From: Gammaproteobacteria bacterium
Lineage (GTDB): Bacteria > Pseudomonadota > Gammaproteobacteria > Enterobacterales > Psychrobiaceae
Assembly: GCA_013214945.1 (NCBI GenBank)
Contig: JABSRT010000002.1
Coordinates: forward strand, 222,552-286,551
DNA length: 64,000 nt
Direction of reading: 5' to 3'
The translations under genes were made by a program, and so were the position numbers. The notes below the pieces were generated by a model, which did no database searches, was not told where the DNA came from, and worked only from the letters and a program-made list of their open reading frames with translations. The first letter of the stretch is position 1; each line of letters begins with the position of its first letter. Shown piece after piece: positions 45,727-54,744 of the stretch.

Positions 45727-45865
45727 AGTAGAGGGCCATTGATCATAAAATAACAAATCCTAGGTGATTATTATCGCAATTAGTAGTACGCAATAGTCTA
45801 TAGGTAAAATTAATCGGTATACTAGCCCAAGTATTTAGATTGGCTATCAAAGGTATCCCCAGATA

Positions 45866-46777
45866 ATGAACGCATTAAAGATAACAGGGCTGACAAAAAC
45901 CTATAAAGGTGGTTTTGAAGCATTAAAAGGCATAGATCTCACCGTTGAGGCAGGCGACTTTTATGCATTGCTTGGGCCTAATGGCGCAGGTAAGTCGACC
46001 ACCATTGGTATTATTTCGTCTTTGGTCAATAAAACCCAGGGCCAAGTTGAGGTGTTTGGGTTTAATATCGATACCGACTTAGTGCAAGCAAAACAACATA
46101 TTGGTTTAGTGCCGCAAGAATTTAACTTTAATCAGTTTGAAACCGTGTTAGAAGTGGTGATGATTCAAGCCGGTTATTACGGGGTGCCGCGAGTCGAAGC
46201 GCTTAAACGCGCCGAGATCTATTTAACCCAGCTAGAGTTGTGGGATAAACGCAATGAAAAATCACGTGAATTATCAGGCGGCATGAAACGCCGTTTAATG
46301 ATTGCGCGTGCGTTAATGCATCGGCCTAAATTATTAATTCTTGATGAACCAACAGCCGGGGTTGATATTGAACTGCGTCGTTCAATGTGGGACTTTTTAC
46401 GCCAATTAAATCAAGACGGTGTGACCATTATTTTAACTACCCATTATCTTGAAGAAGCTGAAATGTTATGCCGTAATATCGGGATTATTGATCAGGGTAA
46501 AATGGTCCAAAATACCAGCATGAAGTCATTATTGGCCAAGCTGCATCTTGAAACGTTGGTGCTAGAAATCGTTGCTACTGATCGTGCTTGTCAGCTCGAT
46601 GGTTTTACGGTGCGCACCATTGATGAGCATACGCTTGAGGTTGATGTTGAGCGCGGCCAGACCATCAATTTATTGTTTAGCCAATTGAGCGAGCAAGGCA
46701 TTGATGTGGTGAGCATGCGCAGTAAAGCTAATCGACTAGAAGAATTATTTATCCGTATTGTTGAACAAAATCGTTAG
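45866..46777 (+). CDS. yadG: YadG-type ABC transporter ATPase
   Basis: 303 residues. Walker A GPNGAGKST near residue 37, Q-loop LVPQEFNFNQFE, signature LSGGMKRRLMIARAL near residue 141, Walker B LLILDEPTAGVD and switch histidine TTHYLEE. It resembles E. coli YadG (308) and pairs with the adjacent YadH-type permease eight bases downstream. The exported substrate is unknown. In E. coli yadGH lies near panCB, and the pan genes are also close by here, supporting the assignment. Confidence 0.93.
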   Translation: MNALKITGLTKTYKGGFEALKGIDLTVEAGDFYALLGPNGAGKSTTIGIISSLVNKTQGQVEVFGFNIDTDLVQAKQHIGLVPQEFNFNQFETVLEVVMIQAGYYGVPRVEALKRAEIYLTQLELWDKRNEKSRELSGGMKRRLMIARALMHRPKLLILDEPTAGVDIELRRSMWDFLRQLNQDGVTIILTTHYLEEAEMLCRNIGIIDQGKMVQNTSMKSLLAKLHLETLVLEIVATDRACQLDGFTVRTIDEHTLEVDVERGQTINLLFSQLSEQGIDVVSMRSKANRLEELFIRIVEQNR

Positions 46778-46785
46778 GAGGCCTC

Positions 46786-47556
46786 GTGTCATCACTTTAT
46801 TACATTGCATTAAAAAGCCTTATTACCAAGGAAGTTAATCGTTTTACCAGAATTTGGCTGCAAACTCTGGTACCGCCGGCCATTACTATGAGTTTGTATT
46901 TTGTTATTTTTGGTAACTTAATTGGCGAACGTATTGGTCAAATGTCTGGGGTGAGTTATATCGAATTTATCGTGCCGGGCTTAATCATGATGTCGGTTAT
47001 CACCAACTCATATTCCAATGTTGCCTCGTCATTTTTTAGTTCTAAATTTCAGCGTAACGTTGAAGAACTGATGGTCGCGCCCGTACCTACCTGGATTATT
47101 ATTACCGGTTATGTGGGTGGTGGCGTTATCCGTGGCTTGCTCGTCGGCACCATAGTGACCTGTCTGTCACTGTTTTTTGTACCGTTACAAATTTTTAACT
47201 TGCCGGTGTTAATGGTCAGCGTGTTGGCGACCTCAATCTTGTTTTCTTTAGGCGGCTTGATAAATGCGGTACTGGCGAAAAGTTTCGATGATATTAGCAT
47301 TATTCCAAACTTCATTTTGACCCCGCTAACCTATCTGGGTGGCGTATTTTATTCACTGACGATGTTGCCTGATTTTTGGCAAGGGGTATCACAGGTTAAC
47401 CCCATTGTTTATATGATTAATACCTTCAGATATGGTTTTTTGGGTATTAGCGATATTCCATTACTGTATTCTTTTTCGATGATTTTTGGTTTTGTGGTGG
47501 CGTTATATAGCATTGCGCACTGGATGATCTCGCGTGGTATAGGTCTTCGTTCTTAA
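46786..47556 (+). CDS. yadH: YadH-type ABC-2 permease
   Basis: 256 residues with six hydrophobic helices of the ABC-2 type. Family segments are EFIVPGLIMMSVI, SSKFQRNVEELMVAPVP (the coupling helix) and FILTPLTYLGGVFYSL. GTG start with a strong Shine-Dalgarno AGGAGG. It forms a two-gene operon with yadG; substrate unknown. Confidence 0.93.
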   Translation: MSSLYYIALKSLITKEVNRFTRIWLQTLVPPAITMSLYFVIFGNLIGERIGQMSGVSYIEFIVPGLIMMSVITNSYSNVASSFFSSKFQRNVEELMVAPVPTWIIITGYVGGGVIRGLLVGTIVTCLSLFFVPLQIFNLPVLMVSVLATSILFSLGGLINAVLAKSFDDISIIPNFILTPLTYLGGVFYSLTMLPDFWQGVSQVNPIVYMINTFRYGFLGISDIPLLYSFSMIFGFVVALYSIAHWMISRGIGLRS

Positions 47557-47591
47557 AGTATTCGTTAAGGTTTTAGTTAAGGTTAAAAATC

Positions 47592-48266
47592 ATGTCTTTT
47601 GCAAACTCGCACCAAATTGTTACCAATCAGCCAGGGGTGCACGAAAAACTGGCTGACATCGTTGAAAAGCATTTAAAGCATGCCTTTCAAAAACCATATC
47701 AACAGCATTCTATTGATGGCTTTAAGCAAGTCGAACTAGAAGTGCAGCGCAGTGGTAAGCCAATTATTTTCGACTCGTGCTGTGGCGTTGGTGACAGTAC
47801 GATAAATTTAGCTAAAATGTATCCGAATCATTTAGTGATTGGTATGGATAAGTCAGGGCATCGGTTAAATAAAAATGAAGCTTACGAGCAGCACGGTATC
47901 GATAACTTCATGTTGTTACGTACCGATCTTAATGACTTTTGGCGCTTGGCACTTGACGCCCAAATGTTGCCGGAAAAACATTTTATTTTATATCCGAACC
48001 CATGGCCTAAAGCCAAACATGTGCAACGACGTTGGCATGGCGCTGCGGTATTTCCTAGCTTAGTTGCCTTAGGTGGTGAGTTAGAAATGCGCAGTAACTG
48101 GCGTTTGTATTTGGAAGAGTTTTCTGCGGCGTTGGCTATCACCAACCATAGCAGCGAGGTGGCTGAATTTGTGCCACAGCCATGCATTACCCCGTTTGAA
48201 CGTAAGTACCAAGCCAGCGGTCAGCCCTTGTTTAAATTAAACGCGAGCTTGTCTGTTAAAACCTAA
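47592..48266 (+). CDS. Divergent TrmB-like SAM methyltransferase
   Basis: 224 residues of the TrmB (tRNA m7G46 methyltransferase) type: SAM loop IIFDSCCGVGDSTINLA near residue 57, GMDKSGHRLNKN, LRTDLNDFW, then YPNPWPKAKHVQRRWHG and GGELEMRSNWRLYLEEF. In standard TrmB the last two motifs carry aspartates (PDPW and TDW); both are Asn here (PNPW and SNW). So it is a divergent paralogue with possibly altered activity or substrate. It follows yadGH by 35 bases and is convergent with the 40-residue Cys-rich gene. A standard trmB would be expected elsewhere in the genome. Confidence 0.75.
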   Translation: MSFANSHQIVTNQPGVHEKLADIVEKHLKHAFQKPYQQHSIDGFKQVELEVQRSGKPIIFDSCCGVGDSTINLAKMYPNHLVIGMDKSGHRLNKNEAYEQHGIDNFMLLRTDLNDFWRLALDAQMLPEKHFILYPNPWPKAKHVQRRWHGAAVFPSLVALGGELEMRSNWRLYLEEFSAALAITNHSSEVAEFVPQPCITPFERKYQASGQPLFKLNASLSVKT

Positions 48267-48330
48267 CGAGAGTTTTATCACAGAGCCATAATCACCACAT
48301 GGGTGGTTATGGTTATATTGCCCCGAAACA

Positions 48331-48453
48331 TTACGACTGCTGTGGTATTTGCTTCGCCTGTTCTTTCTTTTGTTGTTCTTGCTTCTCTTCTAATTGCTCT
48401 TGCTTTGTTTTTTCTGTGGCTTGTCCGCCACAGGCGCCGCAACATGAACCCAT
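48331..48453 (-). CDS. Small 40-residue Cys-rich protein
   Basis: Reads MGSCCGACGGQATEKTKQEQ and continues with a Gln/Lys/Glu-rich tail to a TAA at 48331-48333. The N-terminal CCGACGG cluster could bind a metal or Fe-S centre, and the charged tail predicts a single helix. An AGAGGG Shine-Dalgarno lies eight bases before the ATG, and the AT-rich 190 bases before it can hold a promoter. Similar short proteins beginning with MGSCCG are, as far as I recall, found in related marine genomes without known function. A longer ORF on the opposite strand (48303-48539) lacks coding character. Confidence 0.65.
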   Translation of the reverse strand: MGSCCGACGGQATEKTKQEQLEEKQEQQKKEQAKQIPQQS

Positions 48454-48643
48454 TATATAACCCTCTTTTTTGTTGTTTTTATAAACGAACTTTATTGTAT
48501 CTTATTGTTATAATGATTAAATTGATTAATGTCAGTTGAGATTGATGATGTTCGATAGTTCAGCGGCACTAATCAGTGTTTCAATGGCGAGTTTCAGGTT
48601 ACAATAGACGAAAGTAGTAACAACTGTAATTATAATCATAATA

Positions 48644-49786
48644 ATGAATTTACAAGAAATCTCGATCAATGAATTGACCCTCGGTATGTATCTCGTCGGT
48701 TTAGCGGATAAGCGAAAGAAAATCGTCGTTACTAACCCTGGTTTAGTAAAAAATCAAGCGGTATTAGAGCACCTATTCAGTAAAAATATCCTTCAGGTTA
48801 CGATCGACATCGACAAATCACAGATCAACGACTTTGATGCTAGCATGGTCAATAGTGTTTCTTTTAATCAAGAAATCCACCGTGCCACAAGGTTGTTTGC
48901 TGAATCCAAACAAGTAGTCAACAAATTATTAATCTCACTTGCGCAAGGCAATGGCGTTGATATTGGCCCGGTTAATAAGATTGCGGATCAATTAGTTGAA
49001 TCATTATTGGCTAACTCAGATGCGCTGCAGTCGTTAAGCGCGCTGCGCACCAAAGATGCTTACTTACTCGAACACTCGATTAATATTGGAGTATTATTGG
49101 TTTCTTTTGGCCGTCACCTTGGTTTTAACCACTCAATGTTAAAGAAGCTCATGGTGGGTGGCATCATCCATGACATTGGTAAAACCCAAGTCGATCTGGC
49201 GGTGTTAAACAAACCAGCACGGCTGACAGCAGATGAATTTACCCACATGAAACAACATCAGGTTCTGTCTATTCCACTGCTTGATGCTATTGAGGGATTA
49301 TCACCAATCGCCCGCGATGTTAGTACTATGCATCACGAGAAACTTGATGGTACTGGATATCCGTTAGGTTTAAGTGGCGATCAAATTTCATTAGTCGGAC
49401 GCATGAGCTCTATTGTTGATATTTATGACGCGCTAACCGCCGTGCGAGTTTATAAAGCCGGCATGAGCCCAAGCCAAGCCTTTAAAATAATGAACACCTT
49501 AGTGCCTCATCATCTCGATGGTGATTTACTGCGGAAGTTTATGATCAAGATGGGGTTTTTTCCCGTGGGATCACTAGTGGCTTTAAGTGATGGCATGGCA
49601 GGTTTGGTGTGGCAATCGAATGCCGACGATAACAAATCGCCGATCGTTAAAACCTTTTATTCGGTAAAGTATAAGAGCTACCGAGACGTTAAATTTATCG
49701 ACTTAGCCAAATCGTCAGTGAGGATTGCCAAAGGGCTATCTCCGAGCGACTTTCCGACTGATATTAGTGGTTACCGTCAATACTAA
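48644..49786 (+). CDS. DUF3391 plus HD-GYP cyclic-di-GMP phosphodiesterase
   Basis: 380 residues. N-terminal DUF3391 domain (about 1-120) beginning NLQEISINELTLGMYLVGL, then an HD-GYP domain: HSINIG, GGIIHDIGKTQVDLAVLNKP (HD motif) and MHHEKLDGTGYP (the HHExxDGxGYP signature). Such proteins degrade cyclic di-GMP and favour motility over biofilm. Motifs are complete, so activity is expected. The ribosome binding site is weak and the leader very AT-rich. Single gene, convergent with panC across a 20-bp tandem repeat. Confidence 0.92.
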   Translation: MNLQEISINELTLGMYLVGLADKRKKIVVTNPGLVKNQAVLEHLFSKNILQVTIDIDKSQINDFDASMVNSVSFNQEIHRATRLFAESKQVVNKLLISLAQGNGVDIGPVNKIADQLVESLLANSDALQSLSALRTKDAYLLEHSINIGVLLVSFGRHLGFNHSMLKKLMVGGIIHDIGKTQVDLAVLNKPARLTADEFTHMKQHQVLSIPLLDAIEGLSPIARDVSTMHHEKLDGTGYPLGLSGDQISLVGRMSSIVDIYDALTAVRVYKAGMSPSQAFKIMNTLVPHHLDGDLLRKFMIKMGFFPVGSLVALSDGMAGLVWQSNADDNKSPIVKTFYSVKYKSYRDVKFIDLAKSSVRIAKGLSPSDFPTDISGYRQY

Positions 49787-49800
49787 ATAAATCTGCTTTC

Positions 49801-49868
49801 GTTTAAACTCATGACTATAAGTTTTAAATTATGACTATAGTTTTAAAATCATGGCAATAGGTTTAAAC
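49801..49868. repeat. Four degenerate 20-bp tandem repeats between HD-GYP and panC
   Basis: Copies of about 20 bases begin at 49811 (ATGACTATAAGTTTTAAATT), 49831 (ATGACTATAGTTTTAAAATC) and 49851 (ATGGCAATAGGTTTAAACGT), with a partial copy ending at 49810. GTTTAAAC occurs at both ends, exactly 60 bases apart. The last copy overlaps the panC stop codon. Confidence 0.75.
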
Positions 49869-50714
49869 GTTCGGATTAAATACCATATTATCAATTAATC
49901 GAGCCTTACCAAGATAAGCGGCTGCTAAAATGACTAAATTTTGATCCGCAGCCGTTACTTTTGATAAATCATTAGCATAACGTACTTTAATATAATCAGT
50001 AATAAAGGGCGATGCGTTAAGTTTGTCGGTTGCTAGCGCAATTTGTTCAACAATAGATTCACCATCAGTTATTGCCAGTGCTAACTGCTGCATGGTTTCA
50101 AACAGTAATGGTGCGACACTCATCTCTTGTTCTGTTAGGTAATTATTACGCGAACTTTTGGCTAAGCCCGTCGTTTCTCGCACCGTTGGAACACCAACAA
50201 TTTCGGTGCCAATCGATAGATCCGTTACCATGTTCTTAATGACTTGCAGCTGCTGATAATCTTTAGTACCAAAACATGCGACATCTGGAGTAACCAAGTT
50301 GAAAAGCTTGGCAACAATAGTCGCAACGCCACGAAAGTGACCAGGGCGGCTGGCACCACATAAAATATCACTTATGCCAGGCACTTCAACATAGGTTTGC
50401 GCGTCTAGCCCCTTAGGGTAAATGAGAGCAGGGGTCGGGGTGAACAGTAAATCAGTTTGACGATCGATTAACTTATCTTGATCTTCTTGCAAGGTCCGTG
50501 GGTAATTTGATAAATCATTTTTGTTATCAAATTGCATTGGATTGACAAAAATACTGACCACTACTTTACTGGCGCGTTTTTTTGCTTCATCAACCAAGGT
50601 TAGGTGGCCTAAATGAAGATTGCCCATAGTTGGGACAAAAGCAATGGTTTCGCCAGCTAAGCGCCATGCTCTAATTTGAGCCCGCAGCTGTTTACTATCT
50701 GAAATTGTTTTCAT
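49863..50714 (-). CDS. panC: PanC, pantothenate synthetase
   Basis: Condenses pantoate and beta-alanine with ATP to give pantothenate for coenzyme A. The ATG at 50714 gives [10 protein letters not shown] and 283 residues, equal to E. coli PanC; the frame extends four codons to a TTG. The adenylate-forming HIGH-like motif is [16 protein letters not shown]; also [29 protein letters not shown] and [11 protein letters not shown] (KMSKS-like). It overlaps nothing and lies 14 bases after panB. Confidence 0.97.
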   Translation of the reverse strand: MKTISDSKQLRAQIRAWRLAGETIAFVPTMGNLHLGHLTLVDEAKKRASKVVVSIFVNPMQFDNKNDLSNYPRTLQEDQDKLIDRQTDLLFTPTPALIYPKGLDAQTYVEVPGISDILCGASRPGHFRGVATIVAKLFNLVTPDVACFGTKDYQQLQVIKNMVTDLSIGTEIVGVPTVRETTGLAKSSRNNYLTEQEMSVAPLLFETMQQLALAITDGESIVEQIALATDKLNASPFITDYIKVRYANDLSKVTAADQNLVILAAAYLGKARLIDNMVFNPNV

Positions 50715-50728
50715 TTTAACCGCCAATC

Positions 50729-51526
50729 TTACTCGAAACTATGTTCAGGACCGGGGAAAGTGCCGGCTCTTACTTCTTCAACATAGCTGGCAATTGCTAA
50801 ATGAATATCACCAGTTTGTTTAATGTAGTTTTTCGAAAATTTAGGGATGTAACCGCTCGAAATGCCCAATATGTCGTGCATCACTAATATTTGGCCGTCA
50901 CTGTGAGGACCAGCACCAATACCAATAACAGGGATAGTCAACGCATCACTAATACGCTTGGTTAACAAGCTAGGCACACATTCAATCACCAATAACTGAG
51001 CACCTGCGCCTTGCAGCGCTAAAGCTTCGTCAATCATTTTTAGTGCTTGTGCTTCTTCACGACCTTGAACTTTATAACCGCCAAAGACATTAACCGACTG
51101 TGGGGTTAAACCGATATGGGCACATACCGGAATGCCGCGTTCGGTTAGACCTGAAATTGATTCAAGTAGCCACTTGCCGCCTTCTAGCTTAACCATATTG
51201 GCACCCGCGCGCATCAAGGTCGTCGCATTGGTCCAGGTTTGTTCTGGCGTCGCGTAGCTCATAAATGGCATATCAGCGATCAGCAATGAGCCTTGGTTGC
51301 CGGCGTTAACGCATCGGACATGGTAAGCCATCTCATCGACAGTAACAGGTAAAGTTGAATCGTTACCCTGTAAAACCATGCCTAGAGAATCGCCCACTAG
51401 GATAATGTCGACACCTTGGCTCGAAAATACCCCTGCGAAACTCGAATCGTAGGCAGTAATGGCAGTTATTTTATCGCCTTGCTGCTTCATTTGAATTAGC
51501 TTGGTGCCAGTCATATTCTTTTTCAT
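50729..51526 (-). CDS. panB: PanB, ketopantoate hydroxymethyltransferase
   Basis: Adds a hydroxymethyl group to alpha-ketoisovalerate, first step of pantothenate synthesis. About 265 residues from the ATG at 51526; a GTG at 51535 and an ATG at 51514 are alternatives. Family motifs: [73 protein letters not shown] and [20 protein letters not shown]. Co-transcribed with panC. Confidence 0.97.
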   Translation of the reverse strand: MKKNMTGTKLIQMKQQGDKITAITAYDSSFAGVFSSQGVDIILVGDSLGMVLQGNDSTLPVTVDEMAYHVRCVNAGNQGSLLIADMPFMSYATPEQTWTNATTLMRAGANMVKLEGGKWLLESISGLTERGIPVCAHIGLTPQSVNVFGGYKVQGREEAQALKMIDEALALQGAGAQLLVIECVPSLLTKRISDALTIPVIGIGAGPHSDGQILVMHDILGISSGYIPKFSKNYIKQTGDIHLAIASYVEEVRAGTFPGPEHSFE

Positions 51527-51692
51527 AATCTTCACTTGCCCTAATACTTACACCAATTGGAATAAGTTCATGATCGAAGTCTTCGATCTAAATTTATCAA
51601 AGATACTATTTTACAATGATATTATCGCAACTGCCTTAGCAAAGAGATGCTGCGATAGGACTATAGTATCTGGTTGTTTATTCTGATTGGTA

Positions 51693-52181
51693 TCAGTTGC
51701 CACAATATACTTGTAAATCGTTCAAAGGACAATTCTTTACCACTATTGATAACATTTCACCGCAAGGTAACCGTAAATTAGCCGCAATATCGAATAATGG
51801 ATACAATACAAACTCACGTTGTTTCATCCCATAATGCGGCACTGTCAGGCGATCACACTCGATGATTTGCTCACCAAACAGCAATAAATCCAAATCTAGG
51901 GTTCTGGGACCCCAGCGATCTGCTTTTCTGGTACGGCCCTGTTGTTGCTCAATCTGTTGAAGTTGGTCAAGCAGCGCCAGTGGTGCCAGAGATGTCTTTA
52001 TTGCAGCGACAGCATTAATGTAATCAGGTTGATCGCTTGGCCCCATCGGCTTACTGCAATAAAGCGGTGATACCGCAATAAATTCTGATTGTGGCAATAA
52101 CTTTAGGGCGGCTATTGCCTGTTGTGCTTTTTCTACAGGCTGCTCTAAATTGCTGCCGATGCCAATATAACAAGTATTCAT
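51693..52181 (-). CDS. folK: FolK, hydroxymethyldihydropterin pyrophosphokinase
   Basis: Transfers pyrophosphate from ATP to 6-hydroxymethyl-7,8-dihydropterin in folate synthesis. 162 residues. N-terminal YIGIGSNLEQPVEKAQQA, AVSPLYCSKPMGPSDQPDYIN and the signature RWGPRTLDLDLLLFG near residue 90, with the metal-binding aspartates. It follows pcnB by six bases, as in E. coli (pcnB-folK). A 157-base gap separates it from panB, which may carry the panBC promoter. Confidence 0.96.
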   Translation of the reverse strand: MNTCYIGIGSNLEQPVEKAQQAIAALKLLPQSEFIAVSPLYCSKPMGPSDQPDYINAVAAIKTSLAPLALLDQLQQIEQQQGRTRKADRWGPRTLDLDLLLFGEQIIECDRLTVPHYGMKQREFVLYPLFDIAANLRLPCGEMLSIVVKNCPLNDLQVYCGN

Positions 52182-52187
52182 GGTGAT

Positions 52188-53573
52188 TTATTCTGGTTGT
52201 GATGGTTTGGTTTTCGATTGACGCGGCGCGCGGCGACGTTTGGTTGGCGCGCCTAATTTACGGACCATGTCACATTGCACTTTTTCACCGGCATGTTGGA
52301 ACGTTGTCCACCACTGGGCTAACTCTTGGGTTTCGCCGCCTTCAATTTCGCCACGGATTAACAGTAAATCATAACCAGCGCGGAATTTAGGGTGAGTCAT
52401 TAACTTAAATGCGCGCGCGCCACTGCGGCGCGGTAAACGCAATTGCAGGTTCCAAACATCGCGTGCCATGCTAGTGAAGCGCTTTGGAATTGCGACCGAG
52501 CGACATTGGTTATCGCAAACGTCATTCATCGCGACCATGATTGCGTCGTAATAACTTAAGCCACCATCGGTCATTATTTCTTGAGCGCGCACTTCAATTG
52601 GGTACCACAAAAAGGCGGCAATGATGAAGGCTGGGGTTACTCGTTGATCATTGGCTAATCTTAGATCGGTATTTTTACAGACTAAGCGATTAAGCGCAGC
52701 TTCTTTACCTTGTTCATTGTTGCTTAGCAACTCGGCACAAGCTGGGAATAAATGCTCGAATAGTCCGAATTGGTTTAACATTTCATAGTTAGCCAGCGCT
52801 TTTCCTGACAGAAAAAGCTTCTGATATTCTTCAAATAGACGTGGCGCTGGGATAGATTTTAGCAAGGGAGCCAAGTCTTTAATTGGTTGCTGGGTGTCAT
52901 CAGCTATGGTCATATCGAGTTTGGTTGCAAAGCGAACCGCTCTTAACATCCTGACCGGATCTTCTTTATAACGGGTCGCTGGATCGCCGATCATCCGTAA
53001 GATGCCATCGTCTAGATCGTCTAAGCCGCCGCCATAGGCGCGAATGGAATAGTCAGCCACATTATAATATAGGGCGTTAACGGTAAAATCGCGGCGCTCA
53101 GCATCTTCGTCGATGGTGCCATAAACGTTATCGCGCAATAACATGCCTTTGTCGCTTTGTTTGGCGAGTTGCTCGGTATCTGTTTCTTGATGATGACCGC
53201 GTAAGGTTGCCACTTCAATCACTTCACGGCCAAATAGAATATGGGCAAGTCGAAAGCGACGGCCAATTAAGCGGCTATTTCTAAATAAGTCCTTGATTTG
53301 CTCTGGTGTCGCATTGGTGGCGACATCGAAATCTTTCGGTTGTTGATCCAATAACAAGTCACGGACTGCACCGCCGACTAAATAGGCTTCAAATCCGGCG
53401 CGGTTAAGACGATGCAATACTTTGACTGCATTGGGACTCATGTGTGACCTTGAAATTGAATGCTCAGCGCGCTCAACTACTTCGACCGCTAATGCGCTCT
53501 GTTCGACTTTTTTCGACTCGACAGCAACACCGCGGATAACTTGGCGGCATAGCTTAATAACTTTAGAAAAGAT
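52188..53573 (-). CDS. pcnB: PcnB, poly(A) polymerase I, probable AUC start
   Basis: Adds poly(A) tails to RNA, marking it for decay. The nucleotidyltransferase core is LVGGAVRDLLLDQQPKDFDVAT, with RLIGRRFRLAHI and RRDFTVNALYYN. The first ATG (53441) gives only 417 residues, but the frame stays open 44 codons upstream and codes for FSKVIKLCRQVIRG and then AEHSISRSHMSPNAVKVL, which aligns with the E. coli PcnB N-terminus. The upstream limit is a perfect Shine-Dalgarno (AGAGGTGA) six bases before ATC at 53573. E. coli pcnB is known to start at AUU, so a rare AUC start giving about 461 residues is the best reading. Confidence 0.85.
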   Translation of the reverse strand: MFSKVIKLCRQVIRGVAVESKKVEQSALAVEVVERAEHSISRSHMSPNAVKVLHRLNRAGFEAYLVGGAVRDLLLDQQPKDFDVATNATPEQIKDLFRNSRLIGRRFRLAHILFGREVIEVATLRGHHQETDTEQLAKQSDKGMLLRDNVYGTIDEDAERRDFTVNALYYNVADYSIRAYGGGLDDLDDGILRMIGDPATRYKEDPVRMLRAVRFATKLDMTIADDTQQPIKDLAPLLKSIPAPRLFEEYQKLFLSGKALANYEMLNQFGLFEHLFPACAELLSNNEQGKEAALNRLVCKNTDLRLANDQRVTPAFIIAAFLWYPIEVRAQEIMTDGGLSYYDAIMVAMNDVCDNQCRSVAIPKRFTSMARDVWNLQLRLPRRSGARAFKLMTHPKFRAGYDLLLIRGEIEGGETQELAQWWTTFQHAGEKVQCDMVRKLGAPTKRRRAPRQSKTKPSQPE

Positions 53574-53630
53574 AACTCACCTCTATTGAACAGGTTAATC
53601 CAGTATTTTATTACTGACTAACGATTAATC

Positions 53631-53653
53631 GTTGCGCGAATTTTTCGTGCAAC
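53631..53653. repeat. Inverted repeat upstream of pcnB
   Basis: GTTGCGCGAA and TTCGTGCAAC (9 of 10 pairs) around a three-base centre, 58 bases before the proposed pcnB start. It could be an operator or the end of the gluQ transcript; no U tract follows on the minus strand. Confidence 0.45.
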
Positions 53654-53779
53654 GTGACTCCTACATTATGTAAATAGCCCTTGATATTTTACTTTTTTAA
53701 CCACTATTGGACACAAACGATTAAAATTTGGGGGGCAATAGTACATCACGATGCGTCAAAATATAAGCCTAACTTGGGA

Positions 53780-54673
53780 TCAATTGCTAATGATTTCAGT
53801 TAGTGGTGGCACAGCTAATGGGATCTGAGAAATTTGCCAGTTGTTTGTCGCACTAATTAATAATTGTTCTATCGTATAGTCTTGATATTGTTCGTGAATA
53901 GTCTGACCTAAAAACGCTAAGGCTTTAATGAGTTGTTGTTTAGGTTTTTTTAAATCGAGCGCCATTGCATGGTTTTGCTTACTTAATTTTAAGCCTTGAG
54001 CATTAATAGCCAATGGTAAATGCAGATAACGAATTGGCGATGCCTCCAAATACTGTAGCAAGGTTAATTGGCGGCTGGTGACTTCAAGTAGATCGCAGCC
54101 TCGAACTACGTCGGTTATTTGCTGCTCAATATCGTCAAGTACCACCACAAGTTGGTAAGCAAATAAACCATCTTTGCGTTTAAGAATAAAATCTTCAGTC
54201 GCAAAATCACAGCTAACCTCGGTTGTTCCCTGCAGCCGATCAATAAACTGACTAATACCGTTACTGTTTGCAAAGCGGGTTGAGTGCGGCGTACTTAATT
54301 GGGTTTTGTGGGCGCACTGTCCTAAATATAATCCGCCAGCTTGCATGATCATTTTTCGGGTACAGTCGCAACCATAAGCTCGGTGTTTATTTAAGATTAA
54401 GTCAAGTTGGTGTTGGTAAAACTCGTGACGTTGGCTTTGGTAGACAATTGGGCCGTCCCACTGCAGTCCAAACTGTTCAAGGGTATTGATAATGGCATGA
54501 CTGGCGCCAGGTACTTCTCGCGGCGGATCAATGTCTTCAATTCGCAATAGCCATTGGCCTTGATTGCTTTTTGCGTCAAGATAACTGCCAAGAGCGGCAA
54601 TAAGAGAACCAAAATGAAGATCGCCTGATGGCGATGGGGCAAATCGCCCACGATACGATGGTGTGTTGGTCAT
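53780..54673 (-). CDS. gluQ: GluQ, glutamyl-Q tRNA(Asp) synthetase
   Basis: Truncated GluRS paralogue that glutamylates queuosine in tRNA(Asp). 297 residues, catalytic domain only. N-terminal RGRFAPSPSGDLHFGSLIAAL holds the HIGH-like site, LLRIEDIDPPRE, the zinc-type cysteines in YGCDCTRKMI and YLGQCAHK, DDIEQQITDVVRG, and the KMSKS-like GLKLSKQNHA. It follows dksA after a strong hairpin, the standard arrangement. Confidence 0.95.
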   Translation of the reverse strand: MTNTPSYRGRFAPSPSGDLHFGSLIAALGSYLDAKSNQGQWLLRIEDIDPPREVPGASHAIINTLEQFGLQWDGPIVYQSQRHEFYQHQLDLILNKHRAYGCDCTRKMIMQAGGLYLGQCAHKTQLSTPHSTRFANSNGISQFIDRLQGTTEVSCDFATEDFILKRKDGLFAYQLVVVLDDIEQQITDVVRGCDLLEVTSRQLTLLQYLEASPIRYLHLPLAINAQGLKLSKQNHAMALDLKKPKQQLIKALAFLGQTIHEQYQDYTIEQLLISATNNWQISQIPLAVPPLTEIISN

Positions 54674-54696
54674 TAGTACTATTGTGTCAAGTGATG

Positions 54697-54734
54697 ATCT
54701 AATTCAGAAAAGACGGCGCTTTTCTGAATTAGAT
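54697..54734 (-). terminator. 16-bp perfect hairpin between dksA and gluQ
   Basis: ATCTAATTCAGAAAAG and CTTTTCTGAATTAGAT flank a six-base loop. It lies 10 bases past the dksA stop and 23 before the gluQ ATG. A U tract is absent, but a terminator in this gap is known to limit gluQ expression in Shigella, so an attenuating role is likely. Confidence 0.65.
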
Positions 54735-54744
54735 TCAAACGAAA

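Noticed and set aside
48303..48539. Plus-strand ORF of 78 residues downstream of the TrmB-like gene
   Set aside because: It lies opposite the 40-residue Cys-rich gene, has no ribosome binding site, and its hydrophobic runs come from the complement of Gln/Lys/Glu codons.
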